Assembly: GCA_012976225.1 (NCBI GenBank)
Contig: JAAVVG010000054.1
Coordinates: 1 to 43,733 of the forward strand
From: Golubevia sp. BC0850
Taxonomy: Eukaryota; Basidiomycota; Exobasidiomycetes; Golubeviales; Golubeviaceae
Reading direction: 5' to 3'
Length of the DNA: 43,733 bases
The notes beneath the pieces were generated by a model, which was given only the letters and a program-made list of their open reading frames with translations, ran no database searches and was not told the origin of the DNA. Positions 1 to 10,600 of this stretch are shown here, piece by piece. Position 1 is the stretch's first letter, and every line of letters begins with the position of its first letter. Position numbers and translations under genes: made by a program.

Positions 1-1054
1 ACCTTAGAGACGAAGGAGGTGGTTAAAGTTAGAGAGGTCTGCAGATTATGGTTGAAGTTGTAGGATGAGAATAGCGTCTTCTGGAAGATGTGTTGCTTTC
101 AGAGAGAAAGTCGGAAGAGATCCAGTCTGTGGTCGATCAATTCGATGAGAAGAGCGGATCAAATCTAGAGGAGATTTCATTTGCAGTCAAAGGGGATTCA
201 TCCCAAGATTTCTATCAACTCGCCGAATCAATCCTCAAATCTAGTCAAGTTCTTCGAGCTCTTAATTAGGAGTCAACACATCTTCAGGGGTTACAAGCTC
301 TCGAAACTCTCGCCGATTCACTGCTTCTCAAGCTTCCGAACTTGGTCGACTTTAGAGCCGTGAAGTACCGATCAAGGGTCCAGCTTGCTAGGTTTAGTGC
401 ACTCAAGTTTCGATATCTGCAAGTACTTTGGATTCCTTCTCTTCAATCACCGCCTTCCATCTACCTACACGTCAGTCATCCGATTCTCTTCCGAACTCTC
501 ACTTCCATGAAAGTAGATGAACTCAACCCTCATTCGAGTTGGAGAAGTGTACTCTCTCACTGTTCTCAATCTCTCAAGCATCTCTCTCTTTGTCTTAAAA
601 GTTTACTTACAGGGAAAGAAGTTCCACAACTTCAATTTCCTAATCTAGAGGTGCTGGAGATGTACGAGATTGATGATCAGTTTCCAACCTGGATGGTGGC
701 CCCTCCGACCTTAAGACTCTACGTGCTCAACGTCAACTCAAATCTCCCTGCAATCCAAAAGCTATGGTTTGGACAGTTCTTTTACTGTGAAGTTCTCTCT
801 TCTAGATGCCCAACCCTTCAACTTCTCAAATCAAAATTGGACAATATCTCTTGTCTCTCCTCAGAGCAGGGGAAGAGAACGTGGAAAGAGGGTTTGAAGT
901 TGGAAAAGTAAAGATGGAGTCCCTCAAGAAGCTAGTCATCCCCTTCAACAAGCTCTTTGCTGAGGCGTTAGGAGAATGCCGAGAGTTGGTGGAAGAGGTG
1001 GTAGATTAAGATTCAGAGTCGAAGACTTGGGATGTCGAGATTTGCGGAGAGCGC
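1..1054 (+). pseudogene. F-box/LRR-like family relic, copy A (cut by window edge)
   Basis: The window opens inside a decayed copy of a gene family that recurs at about 4.4, 13.6 and 35 kb. The first 100 bases read VREVCRLWLKL, a stop, then DENSVFW, matching the F-box part of copy C (GREVCEQWLELIDKNKPFW). The linker to FDEKSGSNLEEIS (about 140) has lost its frame: 59 bases where copy D has 60. Further on, open stretches read LQVLWIPSL (about 415), FPNLEVLEMYEIDDQFPTW (640-690) and a tail ELVEEVVD-stop-DSESKTWDVEI (975-1040) that matches the tail of copy D. At least two in-frame stops and one frame change rule out one normal protein. F-box identity is inferred from the N-terminal part of copy C; the repeats are only loosely LRR-like. 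The relation among copies is seen directly and is firm; the substrate-adaptor role is family knowledge. Confidence 0.75.
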
Positions 1055-2041
1055 TGATTTTTGTAAGTCCAAAGAAACAGTCTTGATCTTTTCATAGAGA
1101 GAGCTCTCGTGTCGGTTCACTTAATCCTTTCTTTCGGTGGTGCCTCTCTTCGCAGCTTAAAGGCATAAGATCTCAGATTCTTCTCCCTTCCACGTCTCTT
1201 CAATGACTCTCTCAAAAGGGAAGGACGTCTCTACCTTCAGTCATCAAACTTCTTCAACTCTTCCAATTCAATTTTCATCCTTGCTTCGAGTCAACCACTC
1301 GCATCCCCCAATCTCCTCGCAACGAACCGCTGAATCTTCAATGTCCAAACCAAAGCAGACTTTACTCCAGCGCCCGAGTTTAGAAGAGTCAAGATACAAT
1401 TCGAGGAAAGGGAGGAAGAAGCAGCCTCAATTCTGGGAAAGTGAAAGTTGGAAGAAAGAGTTCTCAAGCCAGGACGAAGAGGACTGGCAAGGTGAAGTCT
1501 TCTCATTACAACTTCACTTCTCAGTCAAAAACAACACTTAACTCTGAGGCTCAATCAAATTTTTTCTCTCTGTTTTTCTGTTTCGAAATGATTCCCTGTC
1601 TTCATTCTGCCTCTCGAGCACAACCTGGTTACGCTTCTTTAGAAATTCAAAGCCTGTCTGCTTTCTTCTGCACTCCTCTGAATTTCCGAAGCTAGAAGGT
1701 CTCTTCTTTCGGTTACCAATCAGACAGGTTCCAGAACTGAGACAGCTCGAATTGCTCTCGACTTCAAAGCTTCTCGCGTCACTTCCTTCTTTCCAACTCT
1801 CTCTCCTTTCTTTTTAACGTTCTAGAAATTGTTCTGACGGCACTCACCGGTCACCAATTCCTGAATCTTGACTCACTCTCTCATTGACGAAGTGGGAATA
1901 CACTGAAAAAGGGGGTCTGAGATCGACTCACCCTCTCGCTAGCTCCAAATAGTCGACTCAGACCTACTTTGCCTCTTCCTTCCCGACCAACATCATCTTC
2001 TCCTCTTCATTTCATTCCCTCATTCCATAACATCTTCAAAC
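1055..2041. other. stretch without a supported gene
   Basis: This region follows F-box relic A and is rich in TTC/CTC. Short open frames occur (1203-1541 and 1441-1695 on plus), but they are serine- and lysine-rich, overlap in different frames and resemble no family I know. A short acidic stretch, EFRRVKIQFEEREEEAA near 1370-1420, reads like a scrap of a coiled-coil gene but is soon closed by a stop. No RNA gene or repeat was seen. Confidence 0.4.
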
Positions 2042-2498
2042 ATGGACCTCAGATCTAGAATTTGCTTCCATCCCTTTCATCAAGGTCTAACCAGTGGTCG
2101 TCTTCCGATCATTGGACCATTCAAAGGATCCCATTCCATCGACAAAGTCAAGAGAAACTGCGATCAAAGATTTCAAATTGAATCCAGAAGAGGATCATCT
2201 CTACGAAGCAGGAGGATGTAAATGTGGTGGAACAGGAGAAGAAGGGAAAGAGGGGATGTTCAAGGATGATCTGACTCTGGAGGAAATGGGATGAGAGGAT
2301 GAGAAGAGAAGAGAATCTTCTTGAGGAGGGTAGAAGTGAAGGAAGAGATCAGGAGGAAGAGGAGGAAGACGTTAAGATGGTGGTCAAGGAAGAAGAAAGA
2401 GAAGAAGAAAAAGAAGAGAAAGAAGAGATCCCAACAGGTGAGTGCTGGTGCAATTCATCTCTGAAAGGATAGGGGAAGAAGGTGGTTGGAGGGAAGAA
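2042..2498 (+). other. possible small acidic, Cys-containing ORF or relic
   Basis: I do not recognise this. The frame starting at 2094 reads 66 residues, with SRETAIKDFKLNPEEDHLYE followed by a CKCGG pair and MFKDDLTLEEMG. A second frame from 2299 carries a long Glu/Lys-rich run and ends PTGECWCNSSLKG at about 2497. The two CxC-type pairs and the FKDDLTLEEM spacing faintly recall the CSL zinc ribbon of DPH3/DPH4 proteins, but the order and number of cysteines do not fit well, and a frame change lies between the halves. It could be a decayed gene, a real gene with an intron I cannot place, or chance. Confidence 0.2.
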
Positions 2499-2584
2499 GG
2501 AGTGAAGCACAGAAGTCAAAGTGAGCAACCAAAAGATCAAACAAAGTTTGGATACCCTTAAATTCAGCTGCTGACTTGTTCCTC

Positions 2585-3971
2585 TTGGCTTTCCTTCCGA
2601 CAGTCAGAAGATCGTCTCGTTCTCTGGGGAAGAGAAGAGCGATAGTTGAGAATCAAGATAGACCTCAAAGAGCGTCATCCTCTTAACCTTCTACCTCATC
2701 GAAGCCTTCAAGCTCTACTGCAATCAATTCTCCTACTCTTTGTATGGAAGACTTGACCAAGGAAGCGCTCTACCCTGCTCGACGGATCTCGAAACTTCTA
2801 GTTGGAGACGCTTGGATGAGCCAGCCGATCGGAAAGCTGGGCACGATTCAAACCAAGAATTACAAATCACTCAAGAGTCTGGAGGCTGCCGTTAAAGCTT
2901 CTCTAGCCTCTAAGCCGGTCGTAGAAGGCTCAGGTCTTTTCAACCCAGCTTTGGTAGAAGCCCTGATCAGACCTTTTCATGAACGTCAAAGTGCTTCAAG
3001 AGGGAAAAGTACTGGTCCATCTGCTTTCAACTTGCGCAGTGATGACTATCAGAGAGCCACAGAGCTACTTCAGGAACGACCAGCGAAAGGAAGTCAGTCT
3101 AGAATTTGCCTCGGGCGTTCAATCTTTCAGCACTAAAAACTTACCCTGTTTTCCTTTTCCATCACCCTGCTATCCTCAACAGTGAAGCAAAGTGCCTAGA
3201 AAGCCTCCTCAACCTGCTCCCTCCAATGGAAAGGTTCCCTCTGGCTGGAAGTGGTCTCAATGGTCCAGCACTCTCGTCTGCCAGATCGATCTCAGTCTTT
3301 TGGGCGAACGACAAGTGGCTGACTCGGGAACTTCTAGCAGGATTGTCACCAATCAGTCTGTTTTCAGCTTAACAAGCCGCTCGACTGCGAGAAATGGCAA
3401 CTCTCACCTCTATTCGACCCGGTGCTCCAGCTCCAGATGGTTTCCCTCCGCTGTCCTCAAAGCTTTGAGACAAGCGATCAATCACGCCTCTGCTAATCCA
3501 CTCAAGGATTCTCGCACTTCAACTCATGGATGGTCGCAAAAGAGATAATTTCCTCTCGCTCTAGGATTCCTCGAGAAAGAGCTGGGAGTCGCAGATCCTC
3601 CAACTGCTCCTCTGAAGAAACGAAAGAGAGTTCCCAGGAAGAAGCCTACTCTTTCAGAGGACGACTCAGAGAACTCGGATTCAAAATTCACGGACATGGA
3701 GACGGAGGAGGCAGACAATTCGAATCCCAAGGTAGGTCCCTCAATCATCAACAGAGCTTCCCCCTCTCACCAACCAACTCCAACTTGTCAAGAAATCGAA
3801 CAAGCCCAACTTCAACTCGAAGAATTTGAATCTGAGACCGAAGCTCAACTAGACGAATCAGATCTCACGGAAAGTAAGAAGCTGGAGTTCAGAAGACACG
3901 TCGAAGAGATGGAAGAAATGCTTCAAGATCCGGAGAAGCAGTTTGGCCAAGAGGGGGCTGGGCTGCGTTGA
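2585..3971 (+). pseudogene. Unknown-family relic with PDGFPPL block (copy 1)
   Basis: Coding-like text runs across this region in changing frames. From about 2590 one frame gives a basic stretch (SSRSLGKRRAIVENQD), a TAA, then 130 open residues from 2744 including EALYPARRISKLLVGDAW and SGLFNPALVEALIRPF. Around 3395 another frame reads EMATLTSIRPGAPAPDGFPP; its downstream part, ALRQAINHASANPL, sits in a third frame. From about 3570, after a possible acceptor (CTCTAG), LEKELG leads into a Lys/Arg patch (KKRKRVPRKK), an acidic region and a helix rich in Glu that ends at 3971. The PDGFPPL block and the order of parts match the locus at 19.9-20.7 kb, so this is a copy of a gene rather than chance. 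Function unknown; a nuclear protein is a guess from the basic patch. Several frame changes make an intact product unlikely. Confidence 0.45.
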
Positions 3972-4369
3972 AAATATGAGTAGACCACCAATCAGAGATC
4001 ACAATCCCCAAAGGTACTCGACGACTGAAGAGCTGATATGTCTTGAACACGTTCTCCACTTCTTGTTCTCCCCGACATTCTAACGATTCTCAACTGGAAG
4101 AAGGAAAAAATAACTCTGTCCAGTCTTTCTCTCTTGGTGTCTCTCTCTCTCTCGATCTATTCCGAAACGAAGAATTCGAAAACCTCGCACGCTCCTTTTC
4201 TTCTCTAACTCTTTCATCTTCTCCAAAGTTGCTGTTAAACAAGAAGCCTATCAAGCGAGAGTCCAAGTCTGATTTGACTTTTCTCTTTCTAAACTGTGTG
4301 TTCCAAGATCCAACGGACTCTTGGCTAATACCCCATCTGCCTGAAGACTTTTTTCTGAATCTTCTCACA

Positions 4370-4800
4370 GCGTGATATGAAAGAGTGAGAGAGGTTTGAA
4401 GACTCCAGAGATGAGAAGAGCGGCTCAACTTTATAGGAGATCTCGATGGTAGTCAGCTTAGAAGAATCTCGAGACGTCAGCCAACTCTCTTCAAAGTCGA
4501 GGAGAACACTTGCCACTGTATCTATCTGGGGTCTAAAGTCTGTATTCATGACCTAGGGAACTGGAAAGAAATCAAATGTCCGCTTCTCCAAGTTTTTCGT
4601 TTCAAATCTACTCATCCACTGTTTGAAGCGTCGGTAGAGCTTCATCAAACCTACCATTCCACCGGATCCGAATGAAGAATCTTCAATTCTCTACCAAAGT
4701 TGTCTCATAGCCTCGTAGATGTAGAGCTGATGAGTTAGCTTATGAAGCTAAGATTTTTGGATCTCAAACTGCTTTGAAGACATCCCTGAATGCATGAGAG
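4370..4800 (+). pseudogene. F-box/LRR-like family relic, copy B
   Basis: From 4410 the bases read DEKSGSTL, a TAG, then EISMVVS, lining up with DEKSGSNLEEISFAV of copy A and FDEKCGLSLEEVS of copy C. About 130 bases later another frame reads HDLGNWKEIKCPLLQVFRF, which corresponds to the ALKFRYLQVLWI part of copy A. Stops and frame changes are frequent, and neither the F-box start nor the C-terminal SKTWEIEL-type tail can be found. This is the most eroded of the four copies. The upstream 4043-4369 stretch shows only serine-rich shadow frames. Confidence 0.55.
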
Positions 4801-5257
4801 TCGTTAGAGTGTATTCTTTCACCCCTTTTTCCTTGCAAATCTCTCTGCAAGCTTCATCTTCTCTAGCTTATGATCTTGAAATCCTACTTGATTTGATAAG
4901 GTCTGGCGACAGACTACCTGATCTCTACTTTCTTTTCAAGCTGAAGATAAGAGTAGATGGAGGTTCAGCTTCTTTTCCACTTCTTCGGCAGAAAGGGCAA
5001 CGGCTCTCGATCTCATAAGCTGAGAGAGAGAAAGCCTTACAACGTTTCAAAATCCACGAAAGCACGAAGGGGTTGCAAGTTCTGCGATTAACGGATTTCT
5101 CTAGTCTAGTACGAATAAGTAACAAGGAAAGCGACCAGAAATGTAGGTATCAAAAGGGTCTGAAATGTAGATAAAGATTTGACTAAATTCCAGAAGTCGC
5201 AAGTCAAGCTCTTGCAGAATCGAGAGTGGAATTCATCTCTTAAACCGTTAAACTCTC
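4801..5257. other. gap between relic B and HUT1
   Basis: No gene is supported. Short frames on both strands (4794-5018 plus, 4925-5125 minus) show no recognisable motif. The left part may be the unalignable rest of F-box relic B; the right part should hold the HUT1 3' untranslated region, since HUT1 ends at 5258 on the minus strand. Confidence 0.35.
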
Positions 5258-7110
5258 TCACTGCACTTTCTTCTCGACCCCATTCCTATTTCCATTTCCA
5301 TGTCCATTCCCATTCGCATCCATCCTACCTTCCGACTTTTTCAATCGTTCAATCTCTTGACTTTTCATCTTCGCTTTCCTACCTTCTCTACCTTCGACTC
5401 CAATTCCCAAAAAGACAGTCACAACTCCGATCCATTGAAGTGGAGAGAGTTTATGAGAATAAACGAAGAGTGATAGGAGCATTGTGAAGAGTTTTCGGGT
5501 TACCTGATTTGGCGCAGAGAGGGGAGGACGAGGCGAGGGAGAGAGAGGGGGGGGGTTCGAAGGCGAGCAGGAGAGAAAGGATGGCGACGAGGAGAGACGG
5601 AGTCGAAAGATGCGAAGTAAGGTGAAGCGTCAGTGAGGAGGTCAAGAAGCTTATCTGTTATGCGAGTTGGAAAGAGGTCGGGAAAATATAGGGCTGAGAG
5701 AAGAGAGAAAGACGATTTGCCACAGTTTTTGATGCTTGAGTGTGAAACTTTGTGAACAAAAAGCCAGATTTTGAAGATTGTGGTGAGGAAAGCTGGAATC
5801 GAAAACCGATGAACAGTTTCATACGAATTAGAAGTTCAGAGAGCAAGAAGAGATGACGATAATCATTTCTCGACTCTCTCTCTCTCTCCTCAATCGCAAT
5901 TTCACTCTATGTCCTAATCCACAGAGTATTTCTAGATTTTCTGTTCTAACTGAAAGATGTCCGAGCGAACGAGAGCCTCTCCTCTATCAGGCTTGTTGCC
6001 AAAGTCCTTCCATCTCCTCAACCCTCAGCTCTCCGCCACCCCCTTTCTGTTCTCCAAACTCACCGTTATGCTAACCAAAGTCAAACTACCAAACCTCTCC
6101 AAAGTTTCAAAGATAGCCACCTGACCCAAAGCTCCTGCCAAAGCATAAGCCACACCATCTCTCAAAACCTCCGGATGTCTAGCAATGAAACCCATTGCAT
6201 TACTCAATTCATTCCCATCCTTAGGTTTAGTATTAATCATAGGAATATAAGGAGCAGGAACTAACAGAGCAATGCTCAATAGACCAAAGCTAAACAAATT
6301 CATCACCAACATCATTTGAGAACCTTTGATTTTGTATTGATGAAAGACTTGATCTTGAGTTGAATTTGTTGCTCCATCTAAGAATAGATTGGCAGTTAGA
6401 AGTAATAAACCTATGGAAGAGGATGGAGATGAAGATTTGGAAGACTTTGTTGGAGAAAATAACATGAAGAGAGAAATTCCTAAGGTTACTAAGGAAACTA
6501 CTAGGTATTTGTAGGGTGGGAATTTACGTCGATATAGTAAGAGGTTCATTAGTAGGACTGGAATTAATTTACATGATTTACCTAAGATTAAAGTTGGATA
6601 GGAAATTCCATGACTTAAAGAAAGCAAACCTAATTGAGAAGATAAAGATTGGAAGATTGAGATTAGAATGTATTGAGAGAGAAGTGGTGAAATGTTTGAT
6701 TGAATCGATTTAAGATTTGATTTTTGTAATTTTGAAGCACCTGAAGCTGTTAGAGCTGACAAACCTAAGGTTTGAAAGATTGTTTCTGATTCATGATCGA
6801 GGGAGGTTTTACTTTCCTGCGATGAAGATGAAGATGATAGCTCTGTCTTGCTTCGAAGTAATAAGTAAACAGCTGCTACTGAAGAAGAGAAACCGGCTTG
6901 AATTGTATTCAAGAATAAAGGTGATTTGAAATATTCTAATCTTGATTCTTTGGTGGTTTGAGTCGGATGAAGGAGGGAAATTGGTGATTCATATCCAGTA
7001 GTTGTCAATCTCTCTTGAAGTAATCCCCAAACTAAGAAGAAGAAATAAATCGATAGGACGCATAGAATTAGTGAGAATAATGAAGAAGATGATGAAGAAG
7101 AAGAGGTCAT
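5258..7110 (-). CDS. HUT1: UDP-galactose transporter homolog, HUT1/SLC35B1 type
   Basis: Nucleotide-sugar transporter of the drug/metabolite superfamily, expected in the ER membrane. Exon 1 runs 7110-6064 and exon 2 5503-5258; splicing at ACG|GTGAGT ... CAG|GTAACC gives [14 protein letters not shown], the conserved family block, and a 430-residue protein. Exon 1 shows several hydrophobic segments, QERLTTTGY near the N terminus and the block [18 protein letters not shown]. Exon 2 has [20 protein letters not shown]. The C terminus is a Gly/Asn-rich tail ending in KKVQ, which fits the KKxx ER-retrieval signal. I start at 7110 ([10 protein letters not shown]) because membrane segment 1 follows directly; an in-frame ATG at 7179 would add 23 residues. 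Head-to-head with SMC5. The single intron of 560 bp is long for this window. Confidence 0.93.
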
Positions 7111-7610
7111 CGTGAGATGAACATGGGGTGAAAGCGAGATGGAGAAGAGAGAAGTTGAATCTTGAATTCGCCAGCGCAACCAACTCTCCTGCGACCTTAT
7201 AGCGCCTACATTTCACTCATTCTCCAAAGTGGACCTCTGGATGATATTTTTGATTCTAACCAAAAAAGGTTCAATTGAAAGGTTAGCTCTACCAGTCAGT
7301 CAAAGGGGTCGAGGCAAGTCAGCCGCCCCCTCTGTGCCTCTCACTTGTCCTCCTCTCTGCTCTGAAAGTTGTCGACCAACATTTAGTCTCTTAGGTTCTT
7401 TCTTTCTTTCTTTGAGCATTCTACCAGCTTTCAGATCAAAACCAAGCGAAATATTAGCTTCCAGCCAGTGGCAAATTCTCTCTCTCTCTCGACGCGTATC
7501 GCGACTTTCTGAGGATTCGCGAACTCGCGAAGACCTTCTTATCTTCTTTCACAACTCCTTCAGCATCAAATCAAGTTGAAGCAAACCAATCAAGTAATCA
7601 ACCACGAATC
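7111..7610. promoter_or_regulatory. shared upstream region of HUT1 and SMC5
   Basis: About 500 bases separate the two divergent start codons and must hold both promoters and 5' leaders. The stretch is C/T-rich toward SMC5 with a short CTTT run near 7397-7416; a CCAAT lies at 7586-7590, too near the SMC5 ATG to be a classic upstream box. No TATA box stands out. Confidence 0.5.
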
Positions 7611-10600
7611 ATGGACGATTCAGATTCAGAATCGAAACCAACGATTCGTTCACGTAGATCTCAATTGCAATCTCAATCACGTCAAGAAGAAGATGGTGCG
7701 GCTTCTTCTCAAGATCAATTAGATTCAGATCAAGAACAAGACCAAGACGACGATGAAGACGAAGATGAAGGCGAAGATGAAGATCCTGATGAATCTTTGA
7801 GGAAAAGAAAAAAAGTTAGAAGATCTAGAGCTGGAGATGATGAAGATCAAGATGATGAAGGGAATGCGAATGGAAATGCAAATGAGAATGGAAATGGGGA
7901 AGAAGATGATGTAGATTTGAATTTGGTTCAAGAAGCTAGTATGGCAGAGAGAGCTGCTAGGATGCAGAGTCAGAGAAGTGGGGATGGGTGAGTCTACAAT
8001 TGACGAGAGGATGGGAGATGGATTTGGAAGGTGGGAGTGTTGAGTGGGGAAGGCGAAACGCGAAGGCGTTGAAGCCCCAGTAAAATTGCTGCGATGTTAC
8101 GAGAACAATTGCACGAAGAGGAAACTTGCTTGGAAGGGAGCAGCGCGGTAGGGAGATGGAGTGGGAGCTCAGTCCCTCTTTTGAAAGGCGGTGGCAGAGC
8201 GCATACAGACGATCCCTCGTGAGATAGACGACCCGTTGAACACTCTAAGATCATCAAATCAAGTCTACGATCATCTTTGGTTGGAGAGAGAGCTGTAGCG
8301 GGACCAGAGATTGCTACACCCTATTGAGAGGAGGAACGTGTCACAAGAGACAAACCCAACCCACTAGAAACCTCTCTTATCTCTCAGAGACTCCATTTCG
8401 ATCCCAAAAAGATCGATTCTAATTTAGTTTCCTCTCTTCCCTCTCCAGTTACCTTCCCGGTTCAATCCGTCGTATCACTCTAGAAAACTTCGTCACCTAT
8501 TCTCATACATCTTTTACACCTGGTCCACATCTCAACATGATCATTGGACCCAATGGAACTGGAAAATCAACCGTAGTTTGTGCTATCGCATTAGGATTAG
8601 GTTTCCCAACCAAAATCTTAGGTAGAGCTAAAGATCCAGCTTCTTTTGTTAAAAAGGGTACTGATGAAGGTTTCATTGAAATCGAATTACAAGGAAGACC
8701 TGGTGGAGAAAATTTGAAGATTAAAAGAGTCTTGAGTAGTAGTGATAATAGGGCGGAATGGTACTTAGATGGTGAGTTCGAAGAGTGTAGGGGGAACGGA
8801 AAGATTAGGAGGTAAAAATAAAGATTGTTTACTGATCCACCCTCCCTTTTCTTGGATTCGAATTTCATCAGGAAAAAAAGAAACTTCTACAAAGGTCCAA
8901 TCTGCAAGAGATGCTTTAGATATCAAAGTCGATAATCTTTGTTCTTTCTTACCTCAAGATAAGGTTGCTGATTTCGCTAGAGTAAGTTTGAAAATCTTCA
9001 TTCTTCCTTTCCCTATAGAAAAGACTGGGCAAACAAAGGTTTCTGAAGCTGATTTTCGATGTCTTTTCCTCGGATTAACTCTTTCATAGATGACTCCTCC
9101 AGATCTTTTAAAAGAAACTGAGAAAGCAGCCGGTGAGAGAGATCTCATCTCTTGGCATGAACAATTGACAGATCTTGGAAACGACTTGAAGTTATCAAAC
9201 ACGAAATTAGAATCTGAGATTTCAGAATGTGCTAATTTGGAGGAGAGAAATCAAGTTTTGGAGAGAGATGTTAGGAGATATGAGGAGAGACAGAAGATTG
9301 AGAACAAGGTGAGTAAGAAGAGCTACAATCTTTTCTTTGTTTCAAAGTCTGAAGCTTCTCTTGAGCATCTCTTAAAGTCTAAAGCTTTTTCCGATCACCT
9401 CTTTGGACTTCTCCGAATGATTTCTAGAATCTCGTTTCTGAACCATCTCTCTTTCTCCCAAATCAGATCAAAGTCCTTAACCTTAGAATTCCATACTCAG
9501 AATATCACGAAGCCAAGAAGGAATATGATGAATCAAAATTAGGAAACAAGAATGCTAGAGATCATCTGAATTCTTTAAGATCGTCAAATGAACCTATTGA
9601 AGAGGAATTGGAAAGAATGAGGGAACATGATGATAAATTACTTGGCAGGAAAGACGAATCAGCAAAGGTTGTGAAGGAAATTGAAAAAGATCTTAAGAAA
9701 AGTTTAGACACGATTGAAAAGATCGAAGCTAAAGCTGAGGATTTGTTTAATCAAAGAAATGGATTCAAGAAAAGAGAAGCGGAGAAACAGAGAAGAATTG
9801 AGAATTTAGAGAATGCTGTTGAGAATTTACGACATAAAGTTGATAATGAACCGGAGAGAATCGATACTAGTGCAATTGAAAGGAGAATTGTGGGTATAGT
9901 CTTTATGGATCAGCCTGAAAAGTTGCAGCATTTGATTTTAAATCTCAGAGGAGCGAAGTGATGACTGACATGCTTTCAAACTTTGGTCCTCGAATCCGTT
10001 CCATTTCTATCCTCTCAGAAAGACACGAACATTGAAGGAAGAGAAGTTACTAGGAAATTAGATGATTTAATAGCTGACGACGAAGAGAACACAGCAGCTG
10101 GAACAGCTGCCTTCCAGTCTAGAAATGATATCCAGAACAGGTGAGTACTCTTTCAAAGCTATGTAGTCCCATTTAACCTTTCAACTGCCTCTTGAAAAGC
10201 CGAGCATCTGATGGGTCACCCTGCTCCTTCTTTCTCCTTAGACTCAACAATCTGACTGATGTCAGATCGAATCGAGAACAATTCTTGAAGAACGAGAGAG
10301 ATACTTTGAAAGCAATTTATTGGTTAAGAGAGAACAAAAACATGTTTGAAGGTAAAATTTGTGAACCTGTTATATTTGAAGTCTCACCCAAAGATCCAAA
10401 ATACGCTCGAATGGTGGAGAACTCTCTAAATTGGGCAATATTGAAGGTAAATCTAGCGTACAGTCCGCTTTTTTCAGATGGGTTTGATCTTTCGAATTCT
10501 GACCAATTAATTGTTTTCGAACGCTGCCGCCTTATCGCGACTCTCTTTTCCTCAGACTTTCGTAGCGGAGAATCAACCAGATTATGATTTGTTCTTTCGA

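Noticed and set aside
7725-7931. Ile/Phe-rich frame on minus within SMC5 exon 1
   Set aside because: Reverse complement of an Asp/Glu-rich coding stretch; it looks like a membrane protein only because GAT/GAA codons reverse to ATC/TTC.
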